This document shows positions 61,930 to 64,000 of a stretch of 64,000 bases of DNA, in pieces. Within the stretch, counting starts at the first letter, position 1, and every line of letters begins with the position of its first letter. Made by a program: the position numbers and the translations under genes. A model generated the notes under the pieces. The model was not told the origin of the DNA. It did not search any database and saw only the letters and a list, made by a program, of their open reading frames with translations. Origin of the DNA: Pterois miles (taxonomy: Eukaryota; Chordata; Actinopteri; Perciformes; Scorpaenidae); the NCBI GenBank assembly GCA_947000775.1, contig CAMQGK010000442.1:186001-250000 (forward strand), in the 5' to 3' direction.

Positions 61930-62756
61930 TTGAAAACTACATTCTGTGCTTACTTTCATGTAAAAGCTACGTTTACACTATCAAACAGGCCTCCCATGAT
62001 GAAAACTACATTCTGCTGTCACTTTCATGTAAAAGGAACGTTTCCAGCATTAAACAGGCTTCCCGTGATGAAAAATACATTCTGTTGTCACTTTCATGTA
62101 AAAGCCAGGTTTTGGTCTGTAAACTGACCTCCCGTGGAGAAATCCACATTATCTGCTTAGTTTCATGTAAAAGCTATGTTTCCAGCATTAAACAGTTCTC
62201 TTGTGTTGAAAACTACATTCTGTGCTTACTTTCATGTGAAAGCTACGTTTAAACCATCAAACAGGCCTCGCGTGACGAAATCCACATTATATGCTTACTT
62301 TCAAGTAAAAGCTACGTTTACACCATCAAACAGGCCTCCCGTGATGAAAACTTCATTCTGCTGTCACTTTCATGTAAAAGGAACATTTGCAGCATTAAAC
62401 AGGCCTCCCGTGATGAAAACTACATTATATGCTTACTTTCATGTAAAAGGAACGTTTCCAGCATTAAACAGGCCTCCCGTGATTAAAACTACATTCTGTT
62501 GTCACTTTCATGTAAAAGCCAGGTTTTGGTCTGTAAACTGACCTCCAGTGGAGAAATCCACTATATCTGCTTAGTTTCATGTAAAAGCTATGTTTCCAGC
62601 ATTAAACAGTGCTCTAGTGTTGAAAACTACATTCTGTGCTTACTTTCATGTAAAAGCTACGTTTACACTATCAAACAGGCCTCCCATGATGAAAACTACA
62701 TTCTGCTGTCACTTTCATGTAAAAGGAACGTTTCCAGCATTTAAACAGGCCTCCCG

Positions 62757-64000
62757 TGATGAAAACTACATTCTGTTGTCACTTTCATGTAAAAGCCAAG
62801 TTTTGGTCTGTAAACTGACCTCCGGTGGAGAAATCCACATTATCTGCTTAGTTTCATGTAAAAGCTATGTTTCCAGCATTAAACAGTGCTCTACTGTTGA
62901 AAACTACATTCTGTGCTTACTTTCATGTAAAAGCTATGTTTCCAGCATTAAACAGTTCTCTTGTGTTGAAAACTACATTCTGTGCTTACTTTCAAGTGAA
63001 AGCTACGTTTACACCATCAAACAGGCCTCCCGTGACGAAATCCACATTATATGCTTACTTTCAAGTAAAAGCTACGTTTACACTATCAAACAGGCCTCCC
63101 ATGATGAAAACTACATTCTTCTGTCACTTTCATGTAAAAGGAACGTTTCCAGCATTAAACAGGCCTCCCGTGATGAAAACTACATTCTGTTGTCACTTTC
63201 ATGTAATAGCCAGGTTTTGGTCTGTAAACTGACCTCCCGTGGAGAAATCCACATTATCTGCTTAGTTTCATGTAAAAGCTATGTTTCCAGCATTAAACAG
63301 TGCTCTAGTGTTGAAAACTACATTCTGTGCTTACTTTCATGTAAAAGCTACGTTTACACTATCAAACAGGCCTCCCGTGATGAAAACTACATTATATGCT
63401 TACTTTCATGTAAAAGGAACGTTTCCAGCATTAAACAGGCCTCCCGTGATGAAAACTACATTCTGTTGTCACTTTCATGTAAAAGCCAGGTTTTGGTCTG
63501 TAAACTGACCTCCCGTGGAGAAATCCACATTATCTGCTTAGTTTCATGTAAAAGCTATGTTTCCAGCATTAAACAGTGCTCTAGTGTTGAAAACTACATT
63601 CTGTGCTTACTTTCATGTAAAAGCTATGTTTCCAGCATTAAACAGTTCTCTTGTGTTGAAAACTACATTCTCTGCTTACTTTCACGTGAAAGCTACGTTT
63701 ACACCATCAAACAGGCCTCCCGTGACGAAATCCACATAATATGCTTACTTTCAAGTAAAAGCTACGTTTACACCATCAAACAGGCCTCCCGTGATGAAAA
63801 CTTCATTCTGCTGTCACTTTCATGTAAAAGGAACGTTTCCAGCATTAAACAGGCCTCCCGTGATGAAAACTACATTCTGTTGTCACTTTCATGTAAAAGC
63901 CAGGTTTTGGTCTGTAGACTGACCTCCAGTGGAGAAATCCACATTATCTGCTTATTTTAATGTAAAATCTATGTTTCCAGCATTAAACAGTGCTCTTGTG
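62757..64000 (+). repeat. 1.24-kb HOR block, second copy, runs off the window
   Basis: This is the partner of 60,686-61,929, apparently identical up to the last base of the window. The copied segment may continue beyond 64,000. Its left edge follows an A monomer with an extra T in 'agcatttaaacagg', the same variant found at 13,083, 14,533, 23,311, 25,796, 27,522, 28,489, 30,973 and 46,871. Confidence 0.86.

Larger units (their letters stand above)
1..64000 (+). repeat. 69-bp tandem satellite array with higher-order structure
   Basis: Every part of the window reads as copies of one 69-bp unit in a single orientation. In the commonest form (type A, phase starting at 'tgtaaaagg') the landmarks are AAAA at positions 4-7, AACGTT at 10-15, AAA at 25-27, AGGCCT at 29-34, CCCGTG at 35-40, AAAA at 44-47 and CTTTCA at 64-69. 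Counting landmark to landmark gives 69 bp, and the spacing of recurring variants is nearly always a multiple of 69. Monomer types differ by roughly 5-25 positions; copies of one type at the same HOR position are often identical. No unique flanking DNA is seen at either end. The organisation resembles alpha-satellite HOR arrays, but the monomer is much shorter and I do not recognise the family. No gene lies anywhere in it. Confidence 0.98.

Noticed and set aside
1..64000. About 180 forward open reading frames of 60-878 codons
   Set aside because: All are products of a 69-bp (3 x 23) repeat with two stop-free forward frames. They have no promoter or start context, no single preferred frame, frame-breaking indels and mostly amino-acid-changing variation between monomers.
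1..64000. CRISPR array
   Set aside because: There are repeats but no unique spacers: the whole 69-bp period is conserved, unlike a repeat-spacer alternation, and no cas-like gene is present.
1..64000. Transposable element or insertion sequence
   Set aside because: No transposase or reverse transcriptase reading frame, terminal repeats, poly-A tail or target-site duplication could be seen. Non-canonical stretches are under 160 bp and mostly align to distorted monomers.
1..64000. CENP-B box or telomere repeat
   Set aside because: I looked for the TTCG....A..CGGG pattern and for TTAGGG-type repeats and found neither in the monomer types. Centromere identity therefore rests only on organisation.
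1..64000. Repeat domain of a real giant Cys-rich protein (23-residue repeat such as CKSYVSSIKQ...)
   Set aside because: The repeat looks protein-like in one frame, but the second frame is just as open, stops recur ('gtttaaagc', 'tatatgattac', 'cttattttaatg'), and no unique N- or C-terminal region or splice context exists in 64 kb.

Overview
The whole 64 kb window is one uninterrupted tandem satellite DNA array. I find no protein-coding gene, RNA gene, transposon or CRISPR array. The repeat unit (monomer) is 69 bp, about 927 copies, all head-to-tail on the same strand. Both window ends fall inside the array, so the true array is longer than 64 kb. This is eukaryotic heterochromatin or centromere-type sequence. 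The species and satellite family are not recognisable to me. Variation between copies is enriched in CpG to TpG/CpA changes, which suggests a genome with CpG methylation (for example a vertebrate or plant); this is an inference.

The monomers fall into a small set of diverged types: F, B, G, C, D, E, A, plus a H variant. They are arranged as higher-order repeats (HORs). The F type is the most diverged (core 'ggttttggtctgtaaactg') and acts as a phase marker. It recurs mostly every 4, 5, 6 or 7 monomers (276, 345, 414, 483 bp). A typical unit reads F-B-(G)-C-D-(E/A)-A, then F again. Above this level are multi-kilobase blocks copied within the window at offsets close to whole numbers of monomers: 483, 1311, 1725, 2071, 2141, 2485 (three independent pairs), 4208-4554, 5326, 7245 and about 19,870 bp. 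This layout is what repeated unequal exchange or amplification produces.

Region by region: 1-8 kb holds 2485-bp and 483-bp spaced duplicates. 8-15 kb holds a divergent unit present twice (8.3 and 10.0 kb) and mixed HORs. 15.6-22.7 kb is a pair of 2-2.4 kb blocks. 22.7-33 kb holds two separate pairs with 2485-bp offset. 33-41.7 kb is very regular and is partly recopied at 53.7-58.8 kb. 41.67-56.79 kb is the same satellite peppered with single-base deletions, purine-rich inserts and short scrambled stretches. I suspect poorly polished long-read consensus there, though real decay is possible. 56.8-64 kb is clean again and contains an apparently identical 1.24 kb pair offset by 2071 bp.

Because 69 = 3 x 23, an open frame through one monomer stays open through many. 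Two forward frames give long but spurious ORFs (up to 878 codons). These have no coding signature and should not be annotated as genes.
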